Shown: positions 7,116 to 14,012, counted from the first letter of the stretch. The stretch: 15,860 nucleotides of DNA from Nocardioidaceae bacterium (GCA_025966335.1 JAICRS010000045.1:1-15860); one strand, 5' to 3'. Program-made: numbers and translations. Notes: generated by a model not told the origin, from the sequence alone.

Positions 7116-8809
7116 GCCGGGACACAGCGGGCGAGGCCGCGGAGAACCGGAGCATCCTCAGCTCGAGCGCGGTGATGGCCACCGGCACCGTCGTCTCCCG
7201 GCTGAGCGGGTTCATCCGCAGCGCCCTGCTCGCAGCCGCCCTCGGCGCCTACCTGCACGCGGACCTGTTCAACATCGCGAACACGATCCCGAACATGGTC
7301 TACATCCTGCTGGCCGGCGGCATCTTCAACGCGGTGCTGGTGCCGCAGCTGGTCCGGGCGATGAAGAACGACGCGGACGGCGGCGAGGCCTACACCAACC
7401 GGATCATCACCCTGGCCGGCCTCTTCCTGGCCGGGGTGACCGCGGTGCTGGTGCTGACAGCGCCCTGGCTGATGCGGGTCTTCCTCTCGCCCGACTACTT
7501 CACGCCCGAGCTCGCCGAGCAGCGCGAGTCGATCATCGACTTCGCCCGCTACTGCCTGCCGCAGGTCTTCTTCTACGGGATGTTCGTCCTGGTCGGGCAG
7601 GTCCTGAACGCCCGCGGCCGGTTCGGGCCGATGATGTGGGCCCCGATCGCGAACAACGTGGTCTCGGTCGGCGTACTCGTCGTCCACCTCGTGGTCTTCG
7701 GCCCGGCCGCCCCGGACGACACCAGCGCCTACACCAGCGGGCAGGAGCAGCTGCTCGGCATCGGCTCCACGCTCGGCATCGTGCTGCAGCTGCTGGTGCT
7801 GCTGCCCTACTTGAGGGCGGCCGGGTTCCGGTTCCGGCCCCGGTTCGACTTCCGCGGCACCGGACTCGGCCACACCCTGCGGCTGGGTCTCTGGACGGTG
7901 CTGTTCGTCGTCGTCAACCAGATCGCCTACACGGTCGTCGTACGCCTGGCCTCCGACGGCGCCGCATCCGGCCTGGGCGGGGAGGATCCCGGCACCGGCT
8001 ACACCATCTACTCCCAGACCTTCCTGCTGGTGATGGTGCCGCACGCGATCGCGACGGTCTCCCTGGCCACGGCGGTGCTGCCGCGGCTCTCGGCCTACGC
8101 CGCCGACCACGACCTCGCCGGGGTCGCGCGCGGCGTCGCCTCGACGCTGCGGACCACGCTGACGCTGATCATCCCGTTCGCGCTGCTGCTGCCGCTGATC
8201 TCCTACGACCTCGCGAACGTGGTCTTCGGCTGGTTGGCCGCGTCCGAGGCGTTCCCCGACTACGCGCTGCCGCTGTCGCTGTTCGGGATCGGCCTGGTGT
8301 TCTTCACCGTCCACTACCTGATGCTGCGCGGCTACTACTCCCTGGAGCGCACCCGCACGGTGTTCTGGGTGCAGTGCGTGATCGCGGCCGGCAACATCGC
8401 GCTGGCCATCACGCTGACCTCCGTGATGTCGGCCGACCACACCGCCTCGGCCCTGGTCCTGGCCTACGGCGGGGCCTACGCGGTCGGCGCGGCCGTGTCC
8501 TACCTGTTGCTCCGGTCGCTGCTCGGTGGCCTGCAGACCCCGGTCCTGGTCCGGTTCCTGGTCCGGCTGCTGATCGCCGCCGGGATCGCGACCGGAGCAG
8601 CGTGGGCGGCGCAGTACGGCGTGCAGCAGCTGTGGCCCGTGGACGACACCAAGCTGCAGTCGGTCGTGATGCTCCTCCTCGTCGCGGGACTGGACGTCGT
8701 GGTGTTCCTGACGCTGGCCAGGGCGATGCGGATCACCGAGGTGACGAGCGTGCTGGACCTGGTCACCGCCCGGCTTCCTGGCCGTCTGCGCAGATCGGCC
8801 AACCCATAG
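7112..8809 (+). CDS. murJ: Lipid II flippase MurJ (MviN family)
   Basis: A 565-residue polytopic membrane protein of the MOP/MATE-like superfamily. It moves lipid II, the peptidoglycan precursor, to the outer face of the membrane. The start resembles the family: SRLSGFIRSALLAAALG at 29-45 aligns with the first helix of E. coli MurJ, placing R30 and R36 at the essential R18 and R24. IPNMVYILLAGGIFNAVLVP at 59-78 follows, where the E. coli NLLRR pair is replaced by Tyr/Ile. The remaining sequence has enough hydrophobic segments for the usual 14 helices and ends in a short basic tail (RLPGRLRRSANP). In M. tuberculosis the homologous protein continues into a pseudokinase. Here it stops, and that part is the next gene. 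The ATG at 7112 overlaps the previous stop by 4 nt and has GGAGGA 9 nt upstream. Confidence 0.93.
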   Translation: MSRDTAGEAAENRSILSSSAVMATGTVVSRLSGFIRSALLAAALGAYLHADLFNIANTIPNMVYILLAGGIFNAVLVPQLVRAMKNDADGGEAYTNRIITLAGLFLAGVTAVLVLTAPWLMRVFLSPDYFTPELAEQRESIIDFARYCLPQVFFYGMFVLVGQVLNARGRFGPMMWAPIANNVVSVGVLVVHLVVFGPAAPDDTSAYTSGQEQLLGIGSTLGIVLQLLVLLPYLRAAGFRFRPRFDFRGTGLGHTLRLGLWTVLFVVVNQIAYTVVVRLASDGAASGLGGEDPGTGYTIYSQTFLLVMVPHAIATVSLATAVLPRLSAYAADHDLAGVARGVASTLRTTLTLIIPFALLLPLISYDLANVVFGWLAASEAFPDYALPLSLFGIGLVFFTVHYLMLRGYYSLERTRTVFWVQCVIAAGNIALAITLTSVMSADHTASALVLAYGGAYAVGAAVSYLLLRSLLGGLQTPVLVRFLVRLLIAAGIATGAAWAAQYGVQQLWPVDDTKLQSVVMLLLVAGLDVVVFLTLARAMRITEVTSVLDLVTARLPGRLRRSANP

Positions 8810-8812
8810 CAT
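8807..8812 (+). promoter_or_regulatory. Weak candidate -10 element for the pseudokinase gene
   Basis: TAGCAT, identical to the -10 candidate before the DUF6049 gene, spans the murJ stop codon in an unusually AT-rich patch (8807-8829). This patch also holds a 10-bp palindrome, TCTTCGAAGA (8820-8829). This 49-bp gap is the only break from murJ to the anti-sigma gene, so an internal promoter is plausible. No -35 hexamer is recognisable. Confidence 0.25.
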
Positions 8813-8858
8813 GTAGTTTTCTTCGAAGAGGCCACCCAGACACCGAGCGAGGAGGGCC

Positions 8859-10889
8859 GTGACCGAGCAGTCGATGGGACCGGGGACCGTCCTGGCCGGG
8901 CGCTTCCGGCTCGAGGACCTCGTCAACGAGACCGCCGGCGCCAAGTTCTGGCGGGCCACCGACCGGACCCTGGCCCGCAACGTGGCCGTCAACGTGGTCG
9001 ACGCCGACGACCCCCGCGCCGACGCCCTGCTCGTCGCCGCACGCACCTCCGCCACCGTGACCGACGGCCACTTCCTGCGCGTGCTCGACGCCGCGAAGGA
9101 GGACGGCTTCGTCTACGTCGTCAACGAGTGGGGCACCGGGATCTCCCTGGACCACATGCTCGCCGAGGGCCCGCTCCCGGCGCGCCGCGCCGCCTGGCTC
9201 GTGAAGGAGGTCGCCGAGGCGATCACCACCGCGCACCAGCACGGCATCGCCCACGGCCGGCTGCTGCCGGAGAACGTGATGGTCACCGAGGCCGGCTCCG
9301 TGAAGCTGATCGGCTTCGTCGTGGACGCGGTCCTCAACGGTCGCCACCAGCCGGACCATGAGGGCGCGCCGCCGCTCAGCGAGCACGAGTCCGACGTGGT
9401 GAACCTCGCCGCGCTGCTCTACGCCACGCTGGTCGGCCGGTGGCCCGGCTCCGCCGGGTCCAGTCTTCCGCCCGCCCCGCTCGAGCACGGGCGGTCGCTG
9501 CGACCGCGGCAGGTCCGGGCCGGCGTGCCCCGCCCGCTCGACGCGATCTGCGACCGCGTCCTCAACGCCGAGGCGCACCAGGACGCGATGCCGATCGAGA
9601 CCGCGCACGAGATCTGTGCGGCGCTCAGCGACTTCATCGGGGACCCGGCCGGCCTGCAGGTCGGCCACGATCCGACCACGGTGCTCGACCGGGACGAGAT
9701 CGACCGGGCGCTCGGCGCCACCGGGGCACACGCGGCCGTCCCGCCCACGTCGACGGGGCCCCCGGATCCCGCGGACACGGTCGCGACCACCGGCGGCCAG
9801 CACCGGGCGCCGGTCGAGGAGCCGGAGGGCGGCGACGGCGACGCGGACCCCGACGCGCCGACCCGGCGCGACCCGGAGGAGACCCAGGCCGGCACGCCGT
9901 TGTTCTTCGACGATGACACCGGGGTGGGCTGGGTGTCGCCCGGCCGGACCCGCGGCCTGCGCAAGGACGAGGAGCAGCGGTACCGCCCCGCGCCACCACC
10001 GCCGCTGCCCGACCTCGAGCCCAAGCCGCTGTTCGCGCCGGACCCGCCGCAGGGCCGGGCCACCCGGCGGGACCCCGATCCGCAACGGACCCGGCCGGAG
10101 GACCGGCCGGGCACCGGAGCGACCCGGACCGCAGCCGGGGGTGCCGCGGCGGGGACGGCCGCCTCTGGCGCCGCGTTCAGCACCGGTCGCAGCGGAAACA
10201 CCGGTTCGCTGCCCGCCATCTGGGGACCGGACGCGGACACCCCCGACGACACCGAGGACACCGGCGGCTGGGACACCCGCGACGCCGGGAAGAGCTGGCT
10301 GCGGCTGGCGGCGATCGTGGCGGTCACGATCCTGCTCGTGATCGCGGTGGTCGTCGCGTTCAACCTCGGGCGCGGCTCGGGGGGCGGCGGCACGACCGCG
10401 AACGAGACCCCGGCGGCCGGGCAGTCCCAGGACGCGCCGGCCCGGCCGGTCACGGTGGCCGAGATCAGCGACTTCGACCCGGACAGCGACTCCGGTGAGG
10501 AGAACGGGCAGCTGGCGCCCCTCGCGATCGACGGTGACCCGGCCACGGCCTGGGAGACGTTGACCTACTTCGACCCGCTCGAGCTGCAGAAGGCGGGCGT
10601 CGGGCTGCTGCTCGACCTGGGCGACCCGGCCGAGGTCTCCGAGGTGGAGCTCACCCTGGGCGGCCGGCCCTACGGCGTCGAGCTGCTCGCCGCGCCGGAG
10701 GAGTTCGGCGCGCCAACGAGCACCGACGGCCTGCGGCGGGTGGCGGCCGCCGGGGGCGCCGGCCCGAAGCTGACCCTCACCCCGGACGAGCCGGTGACCA
10801 CCCGTTACCTCGTGGTCTGGCTGACCGCGCTGCCACCGGTCGACGGCGACTACAAGGGCCGGGTCGCCGAGATCACCGTCCGGTCATGA
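8859..10889 (+). CDS. Membrane pseudokinase with extracytoplasmic discoidin-like domain (MviN C-terminal half)
   Basis: A 676-residue protein matching the part of mycobacterial MviN that follows the flippase. Residues about 11-262 have the Ser/Thr kinase fold but not the chemistry. The glycine loop is degraded (NETAGAKFW), the VAIK lysine is N45 (VAVNV), HRDLKPEN reads HGRLLPEN at 132-139 (catalytic Asp replaced by R134, Lys by L136), and DFG reads GFV at 152-154. Structural D179 in SDVVNLAALLY is kept. A Pro/Asp/Arg-rich linker (about 263-475) contains a TPLFFDDDTGVGW patch, and one transmembrane helix spans about 481-501. Residues about 530-675 resemble a discoidin/F5-8C or NPCBM domain (AIDGDPATAWETLTY), which would face the cell wall. 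The start is GTG at 8859 with GGAGG just upstream; an ATG at 8874 is the alternative. Its stop overlaps sigM. A scaffold role for FHA-domain partners is inferred from the mycobacterial MviN-FhaA complex. Confidence 0.85.
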   Translation: MTEQSMGPGTVLAGRFRLEDLVNETAGAKFWRATDRTLARNVAVNVVDADDPRADALLVAARTSATVTDGHFLRVLDAAKEDGFVYVVNEWGTGISLDHMLAEGPLPARRAAWLVKEVAEAITTAHQHGIAHGRLLPENVMVTEAGSVKLIGFVVDAVLNGRHQPDHEGAPPLSEHESDVVNLAALLYATLVGRWPGSAGSSLPPAPLEHGRSLRPRQVRAGVPRPLDAICDRVLNAEAHQDAMPIETAHEICAALSDFIGDPAGLQVGHDPTTVLDRDEIDRALGATGAHAAVPPTSTGPPDPADTVATTGGQHRAPVEEPEGGDGDADPDAPTRRDPEETQAGTPLFFDDDTGVGWVSPGRTRGLRKDEEQRYRPAPPPPLPDLEPKPLFAPDPPQGRATRRDPDPQRTRPEDRPGTGATRTAAGGAAAGTAASGAAFSTGRSGNTGSLPAIWGPDADTPDDTEDTGGWDTRDAGKSWLRLAAIVAVTILLVIAVVVAFNLGRGSGGGGTTANETPAAGQSQDAPARPVTVAEISDFDPDSDSGEENGQLAPLAIDGDPATAWETLTYFDPLELQKAGVGLLLDLGDPAEVSEVELTLGGRPYGVELLAAPEEFGAPTSTDGLRRVAAAGGAGPKLTLTPDEPVTTRYLVVWLTALPPVDGDYKGRVAEITVRS

Positions 10890-11581
10890 CCGACCGCCCG
10901 GGGGAGGTCACGGCGAGCACCGATGACCGGGCGCTGCTGGTCGCGCACCTCGCCGGTGACTCCGACGCGTTCGGCACGCTGTTCGCCCGGCACCGGGACC
11001 GGCTCTGGGCGGTCGCCCTGCGCACCACCGGCGACCCGGAGGAAGCGGCCGATGCGCTGCAGGACGCGATGGTCTCCGCGTTCCGTCGGGCGGACTCCTA
11101 CCGCGGGGACGCGGCGGTGACCACCTGGCTGCACCGGATCGTGGTGAACGCGTGCCTGGACCGGCTGCGCCGACGCAAGGTCCGGTCGGCCGACGCGCTG
11201 CCCGAGGACCTGGAGGAGTACGCCGGCCGTGGGGCCCTGGCCACGAGCACGACGGGGGGCGCGGACCGGTCCGACCCGGCCGACCTGGTCCTCGACGACG
11301 AGCAGCGCTCCGCGGTCCTCACCGCCCTTGGCTCGCTCCCCGTCGAGCAGCGGGCGGCGCTGGTCCTGGTCGACATGGAGGGCTATTCCGTCGACGAGGC
11401 CGCCCGGATCCTGGACTGCGCCCCGGGGACGGTCAAGAGCCGCTGCTCGCGCGGGCGCGCCCGGCTGCTCCCGCTGCTCGCCGGGCTCCGGGAAGGGAAC
11501 CCGGGCGCGGCCTCGCGCGTCCAACCTGCTGACCGGGGCGACGCACACACCACCGAGGAGGTGACGAACAGTGACGCCTGA
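10886..11581 (+). CDS. sigM: ECF RNA polymerase sigma factor SigM
   Basis: A 231-residue group 4 (ECF) sigma factor, which redirects RNA polymerase to a small stress regulon. Region 2 spans about 27-97, with DPEEAADALQDAMVSAFRR and YRGDAAVTTWLHRIVVNACLDRLRRR for core binding and -10 melting. Region 4 spans about 140-197, with LPVEQRAALVLVDMEGYSVDEAA and the helix-turn-helix CAPGTVKSRCSRGRARL for -35 recognition. The tail from about 203 on is disordered and longer than region 4 needs. It reads into the ribosome-binding site of the next gene, so it may be partly a by-product of overlap. The ATG overlaps the previous stop (ATGA), and the gene overlaps the anti-sigma gene by 11 nt, so the three should be translationally coupled. 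The name rests on locus synteny (Rv3911) as well as family. Confidence 0.9.
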   Translation: MTDRPGEVTASTDDRALLVAHLAGDSDAFGTLFARHRDRLWAVALRTTGDPEEAADALQDAMVSAFRRADSYRGDAAVTTWLHRIVVNACLDRLRRRKVRSADALPEDLEEYAGRGALATSTTGGADRSDPADLVLDDEQRSAVLTALGSLPVEQRAALVLVDMEGYSVDEAARILDCAPGTVKSRCSRGRARLLPLLAGLREGNPGAASRVQPADRGDAHTTEEVTNSDA

Positions 11582-12356
11582 GGAGCCCGAGAACCTCGGC
11601 CCGCAGGAGACCCTCGGCGCGACCGACGAGGAGGCGGTACGTCGACTGCTCGCCGCCGCGGCCGGCCCGCTCCAGACACCCCCGGATGTCGTGCACCGGC
11701 TCGACGAGGTGCTCGCCGGCCTGAAGACCGAGCCCGCCGACCCGCGACGGGACACCGACACCGCCGCGGGGACCGCCGTCCGGACCGCGGCCGTGACCGA
11801 CCTCCCCGAGCGGCGCACCCGCCGGTGGCCCAAGGTGCTGGTGGCCGCGGCCGCTGTCTCGCTGCTCGGTGTCGGCCTCGGCAACGTGATGGACGACCTC
11901 GGCGGTGGGGCCAGTGACTCCGCGACGGCGGGTTCCGCCGAGGGCGGTTCGGTGATGAGAGAGCAGCTCGATGCCGGTTCGGCCGTGGAGGACAACGATC
12001 GGGACCGGGCCGAGGCCGCTCCCGAGCCGGCCGTCCCCCCGCGGGGCGCCGCGGCGAGGTCCCTGCCGCGGTTGCGCACGGAGTCGGTGACCGTCGACGC
12101 GGCCCGGATCCTGGCCTTCACACCGGCCGTGTCCGCCGACGGGGACGGTCCCCAGCTGCTGTCCGAGAGGTCCGTGGTCGGCTCGTGCCTGTCACCGGAC
12201 CTGCGACGTGGGGATCTCGCGGTCGCCGTACGCCTGGACGGGGAGCGCGCCACGCTGGTGTTCCGGGCGGCGCGGGACGGCCGCCGAGCGGTCGAGGTCT
12301 ACCCCTGCGACGACGCCACCTCGCCGGTGGTGACCACGACCGTGGACGCCCGGTAG
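11571..12356 (+). CDS. Membrane-anchored anti-sigma factor for SigM (Rv3912/RsmA-like)
   Basis: A 261-residue protein with a cytoplasmic N-terminus of about 87 residues, one membrane helix at about 88-105 (KVLVAAAAVSLLGVGLG) and an extracytoplasmic part of about 155 residues. The N-terminal TDEEAVRRLLAAAAGPLQTPPDVVHRLDEVLAGL is the likely sigma-binding segment. There is no HxxxCxxC zinc anti-sigma motif, so it is not a classical ZAS protein. Only two cysteines occur, C206 and C246, both outside the membrane. The extracytoplasmic region starts with Gly/Ala/Ser/Asp-rich low complexity before a small folded domain. The start is GTG at 11571 behind a strong GAGGAGGTG, overlapping sigM. The anti-sigma role follows from the sigM overlap, the topology and the equivalent gene in mycobacteria. 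It would hold SigM at the membrane until an envelope signal releases it. Confidence 0.8.
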   Translation: MTPEEPENLGPQETLGATDEEAVRRLLAAAAGPLQTPPDVVHRLDEVLAGLKTEPADPRRDTDTAAGTAVRTAAVTDLPERRTRRWPKVLVAAAAVSLLGVGLGNVMDDLGGGASDSATAGSAEGGSVMREQLDAGSAVEDNDRDRAEAAPEPAVPPRGAAARSLPRLRTESVTVDAARILAFTPAVSADGDGPQLLSERSVVGSCLSPDLRRGDLAVAVRLDGERATLVFRAARDGRRAVEVYPCDDATSPVVTTTVDAR

Positions 12357-12386
12357 GCCGGTCCGGCGCGTCGCGGCCTCCGGCTG

Positions 12387-12414
12387 TTGTCCGGGAATGT
12401 CGCGTGCCTAGGAT
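12387..12414 (+). promoter_or_regulatory. Housekeeping-type promoter of trxB
   Basis: TTGTCC (12387-12392) is separated by 16 nt from TAGGAT (12409-12414). The same pair, TTGTCG-N16-TAGGAT, occurs before trxA. The predicted start is near 12421, giving a leader of roughly 97 nt. Confidence 0.55.
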
Positions 12415-12419
12415 CGGTT
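12393..12419 (+). promoter_or_regulatory. SigR/SigH-type promoter of trxB
   Basis: GGGAAT (12393-12398), exactly 18 nt, then GTT (12417-12419) reproduces the published thiol-stress sigma consensus GGAAT-N18-GTT of Streptomyces SigR and mycobacterial SigH. It is interleaved with the housekeeping-type promoter. Thioredoxin reductase genes are known members of that regulon. Confidence 0.65.
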
Positions 12420-12429
12420 GTGTCGATAT

Positions 12430-12449
12430 GTGCCGCTCCGAAGCGGCGC
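12430..12449 (+). other. Hairpin in the trxB leader
   Basis: GTGCCGCT (12430-12437) pairs with AGCGGCGC (12442-12449) around a CCGA loop, 8 bp with one G-U. It begins about 10 nt after the predicted transcription start, where it could stabilise the 5' end. There is no sign of a larger riboswitch. Confidence 0.4.
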
Positions 12450-12517
12450 ACCGGCCCGCTCGTGCGCGGACCGAGGACCGGCACGCTGTCTCACCGAACC
12501 AGGAGCACCGAATCACC

Positions 12518-13528
12518 ATGGCGGAACAGGACGTACGCAACGTCATCATCATCGGATCGGGCCCCGCGGGCTACACCGCTGCGGTCTACGCCGCCCGCGC
12601 GAACCTGGCACCGCTGGTGTTCGAGGGGTCGGTCACCGCAGGCGGCGCGCTGATGAACACCACCGAGGTGGAGAACTTCCCCGGCTTCCGGGATGGGATC
12701 ATGGGCCCGCAGCTGATGGACGAGATGCGCGCCCAGGCCGAGCGGTTCGGTGCCGAGCTGGTCGCCGACGACGTGACCGCGGTCGACCTGACGGGTGAGC
12801 TGAAGGTCGTCAAGAACTCCGTCGGCGAGGAGTTCCGGGCCCGCGCGGTGGTGCTGGCGATGGGCTCGGGCTACCGCAAGCTCGGGCTCGAGCACGAGGA
12901 CCGCCTCTCCGGGCACGGCGTCAGCTGGTGCGCGACCTGTGACGGCTTCTTCTTCCGGGACCAGCACATCGCGGTCGTCGGTGGCGGTGACTCCGCCATC
13001 GAGGAGGCCACCTTCCTGTCCCGGTTCGCCTCCAAGGTCACCCTGATCCACCGCCGCGACGAGCTGCGCGCGTCCAAGATCATGCAGGACCGGGCGTTCG
13101 CGGACCCCAAGATCGACTTCGCGTGGAACTCCGCGGTGGAGACCATCCACGGCGACGACAAGCTGACCGGCCTCACCCTGGTCGACACGGTGACCGGCGA
13201 GAAGCGCGAGCTGGACGCCACCGGCCTGTTCATCGCGATCGGCCACGACCCGCGCTCGGAGCTGCTGCACGGGCAGGTCCGCCTCGACGAGGAGGGCTAC
13301 GTACTGGTCGACCACCCGGCGACCAGGACGAACATGCCGGGCGTCTTCGCCTGCGGCGACCTGGTCGACCACCACTACCGGCAGGCGGTCACCGCGGCCG
13401 GGACCGGCTGTGCCGCTGCGCTGGACGCGGAGCGGTACCTCGCCGACCTCGACCACGCCGCGAACACCTCGTCGGCCGGCATCGCCGCGGAGATGCTCAG
13501 CGAGCAGGTCCAGGTCGCCGGCGCCTGA
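12518..13528 (+). CDS. trxB: Thioredoxin-disulfide reductase (NADPH)
   Basis: A 336-residue low-molecular-weight thioredoxin reductase. It passes electrons from NADPH through FAD and a redox disulfide to thioredoxin in the cytoplasm. The FAD-binding GxGxxG is at 13-18 (GSGPAG), the redox site CATC at 138-141 and the NADPH-binding GGGDSA at 155-160. HRRDELRAS at 178-186 contacts the NADPH phosphate, and the second FAD motif FACGDLVDHHYRQA lies near the C-terminus. Length is typical for the family plus a short Ala/Ser-rich tail. The ATG at 12518 fits the family N-terminus; AGGAG lies 12 nt upstream, longer than ideal. It has its own promoters in the 161-bp gap after the anti-sigma gene. trxA follows after 126 bp with separate promoters, so the two can be expressed independently. 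Confidence 0.96.
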   Translation: MAEQDVRNVIIIGSGPAGYTAAVYAARANLAPLVFEGSVTAGGALMNTTEVENFPGFRDGIMGPQLMDEMRAQAERFGAELVADDVTAVDLTGELKVVKNSVGEEFRARAVVLAMGSGYRKLGLEHEDRLSGHGVSWCATCDGFFFRDQHIAVVGGGDSAIEEATFLSRFASKVTLIHRRDELRASKIMQDRAFADPKIDFAWNSAVETIHGDDKLTGLTLVDTVTGEKRELDATGLFIAIGHDPRSELLHGQVRLDEEGYVLVDHPATRTNMPGVFACGDLVDHHYRQAVTAAGTGCAAALDAERYLADLDHAANTSSAGIAAEMLSEQVQVAGA

Positions 13529-13537
13529 CCCTTCTCA

Positions 13538-13591
13538 CCGACTTGTCAGGCGGTGTGCGCGCTATAGCGGTCACAGGGGCTGACAAGTCGG
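13538..13591. repeat. 12-bp inverted repeat between trxB and trxA
   Basis: CCGACTTGTCAG (13538-13549) and CTGACAAGTCGG (13580-13591) are perfect reverse complements with a 30-nt loop that itself contains the 10-bp palindrome CGCTATAGCG (13559-13568). The right arm overlaps the first two bases of the trxA GGGAAT element. It may terminate trxB transcripts or serve as an operator. No U tract follows. Nine bases of the left arm, CCGACTTGT, recur at 13988-13996, just past trxA. Confidence 0.55.
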
Positions 13592-13617
13592 GAATGAATT
13601 GTCGGCGGACCCGTGTT
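13590..13617 (+). promoter_or_regulatory. SigR/SigH-type promoter of trxA
   Basis: GGGAAT (13590-13595), 19 nt, then GTT (13615-13617). The spacer is one base longer than in the trxB copy; 18-19 nt is within the range I recall for these sigma factors. The element's first bases belong to the 12-bp inverted repeat. Confidence 0.55.
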
Positions 13618-13626
13618 GAATAGGAT
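13599..13626 (+). promoter_or_regulatory. Housekeeping-type promoter of trxA
   Basis: TTGTCG (13599-13604), a 16-nt spacer and TAGGAT (13621-13626), nearly identical to the trxB promoter. The predicted start near 13633 gives a short leader of about 22 nt containing the AAGGAG ribosome-binding site. Confidence 0.55.
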
Positions 13627-13654
13627 GACAAGCCCGATTTCGAAGGAGCACCGC

Positions 13655-13981
13655 GTGGCCGAGATGCAAGCAGTAACCGACTCCGACTTCGACACCCAGG
13701 TGCTGAAGTCCGACAAGCCCGTCCTGGTCGACTTCTGGGCCGAGTGGTGCGGTCCGTGCCGCCAGGTCTCGCCGATCCTCGACGAGATCAGCAAGGAGCA
13801 CGGCGACAAGATCACGTTCGTGAAGATGAACGTCGACGAGAACCCGGTCACCCCGGCCGCCTACCGGGTCACCGGCATCCCGACGCTGAACGTCTACCAG
13901 AACGGTGAGGTCGTCAAGCAGATCGTCGGCGCCAAGCCGAAGGCCGCGCTGCTCAACGAGCTCAGCGACTTCATCGCCTGA
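13655..13981 (+). CDS. trxA: Thioredoxin
   Basis: A 108-residue thioredoxin, full length for the family. It is a cytoplasmic dithiol reductant recharged by the adjacent thioredoxin reductase. The active site WCGPC is at residues 31-35 (C32 nucleophile, C35 resolving), preceded by the conserved VDFWAEWC strand. The cis-proline is P76 in TGIPTL, and the buried aspartate equivalent is in LVDFW (D26). The start is GTG at 13655, chosen because AAGGAG (13643-13648) lies 6 nt upstream and the protein then begins at the standard place. An upstream in-frame ATG would precede the predicted transcription start. It corresponds to mycobacterial TrxC by position. No C-terminal extension is present. Confidence 0.96.
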   Translation: MAEMQAVTDSDFDTQVLKSDKPVLVDFWAEWCGPCRQVSPILDEISKEHGDKITFVKMNVDENPVTPAAYRVTGIPTLNVYQNGEVVKQIVGAKPKAALLNELSDFIA

Positions 13982-14012
13982 TCCACGCCGACTTGTGCAT
14001 CCGCTCGCATGG

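Noticed and set aside
6602..9055. Long minus-strand open frame (817 codons) opposite murJ
   Set aside because: It covers the reverse of murJ and parts of its neighbours, and the translation is Gln/Arg/Gly-rich as expected from antisense high-GC DNA.
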